NCBI RefSeq assembly: GCF_018736065.1
Contig: NZ_CP076128.1
Location: 434,001-498,000 of the forward strand
DNA length: 64,000 bases
Reading direction: 5' to 3'
From: Flammeovirga kamogawensis
GTDB lineage: Bacteria > Bacteroidota > Bacteroidia > Cytophagales > Flammeovirgaceae
Below, one piece after another: positions 63,458 through 64,000 of this stretch. The notes under the pieces were generated by a model that did no database searches, was not told where the DNA came from, and worked only from the letters and a program-made list of their open reading frames with translations. The position numbers and the translations under genes were made by a program. Each line of letters begins with the position of its first letter. Position 1 is the stretch's first letter.

Positions 63458-63485
63458 CTTATATTTAAAAAGCTAATTCAACAAC

Positions 63486-64000
<515 letters not shown>

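Overview
The window looks like chromosomal DNA of an AT-rich Bacteroidota bacterium. A marine polysaccharide-using member of the Cytophagales (Flammeovirga-like) is my best guess, but I can only infer it. The evidence is a SusC/SusD pair, many signal peptides and lipoproteins, weak ribosome binding sites, TAnnTTTG-type promoter elements, an arylsulfatase with an AraC regulator, and Bacteroidota-type protein families throughout. I see no rRNA, tRNA, CRISPR array, prophage or insertion sequence. Both ends cut a gene: a GGGtGRT-family protein at the left edge and type I GAPDH at the right edge.

Layout. 1-9.2 kb: end of the GGGtGRT gene; a minus-strand ECF sigma / four-helix membrane protein / secreted protein operon; then plus-strand genes for an SSS symporter, a COG4299-type acyltransferase, an Omp85-like barrel and a DUF748/AsmA-like protein. 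9.3-13.4 kb: a cobalamin riboswitch, nrdB-nrdA (class I ribonucleotide reductase), and then an unassigned, highly structured non-coding RNA candidate. 13.6-19.9 kb: an EEP-family lipoprotein converging on susD-susC, both flanked by LacI-like operator palindromes. 20-24.2 kb: a SAM-I riboswitch and metH. 24.2-27.4 kb: a DUF1349-like protein, an aldose epimerase coupled to an acyl-ACP thioesterase, and a small coiled-coil protein. 27.4-30.1 kb: nrdD (class III ribonucleotide reductase) behind a second cobalamin riboswitch. 30.2-38.9 kb: a lipoprotein, a NADAR-like protein, prolyl oligopeptidase, the NAD(P)HX repair enzyme, a secreted HAD-like protein lacking its nucleophile, a flavin oxidoreductase and an AraC regulator. 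39-44.3 kb: sulfatase, SGNH/CE2-like esterase and PafA-like phosphatase. 44.4-48.7 kb: a B12 uptake operon (BtuF-, BtuB- and BtuG-like) behind a third cobalamin riboswitch. 48.8-64 kb: DUF1460 peptidase, MORN/TIMP-like protein, small membrane and PH-domain proteins, BASS transporter, lysS, 3-hydroxyacyl-CoA dehydrogenase, acyltransferase, DUF4442, gamma-glutamyltransferase, GNAT, a VanY-like peptidase and the end of gap.

The clearest theme is vitamin B12 economy. B12-dependent MetH is under SAM control, the B12 uptake operon is under a cobalamin riboswitch, and both B12-independent ribonucleotide reductases (aerobic NrdAB and anaerobic NrdD) carry their own cobalamin riboswitch. This predicts a B12-dependent class II reductase (NrdJ) elsewhere in the genome. 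The small subunit keeps Glu67 and Tyr105 at positions suggesting a dimanganese (class I-d-like) enzyme. The strongest candidate for something undescribed is the roughly 340-nt structured RNA at 13003-13338, which has a GC-rich closing stem, many hairpins, an 8-nt loop-to-upstream complementarity and a terminator downstream.
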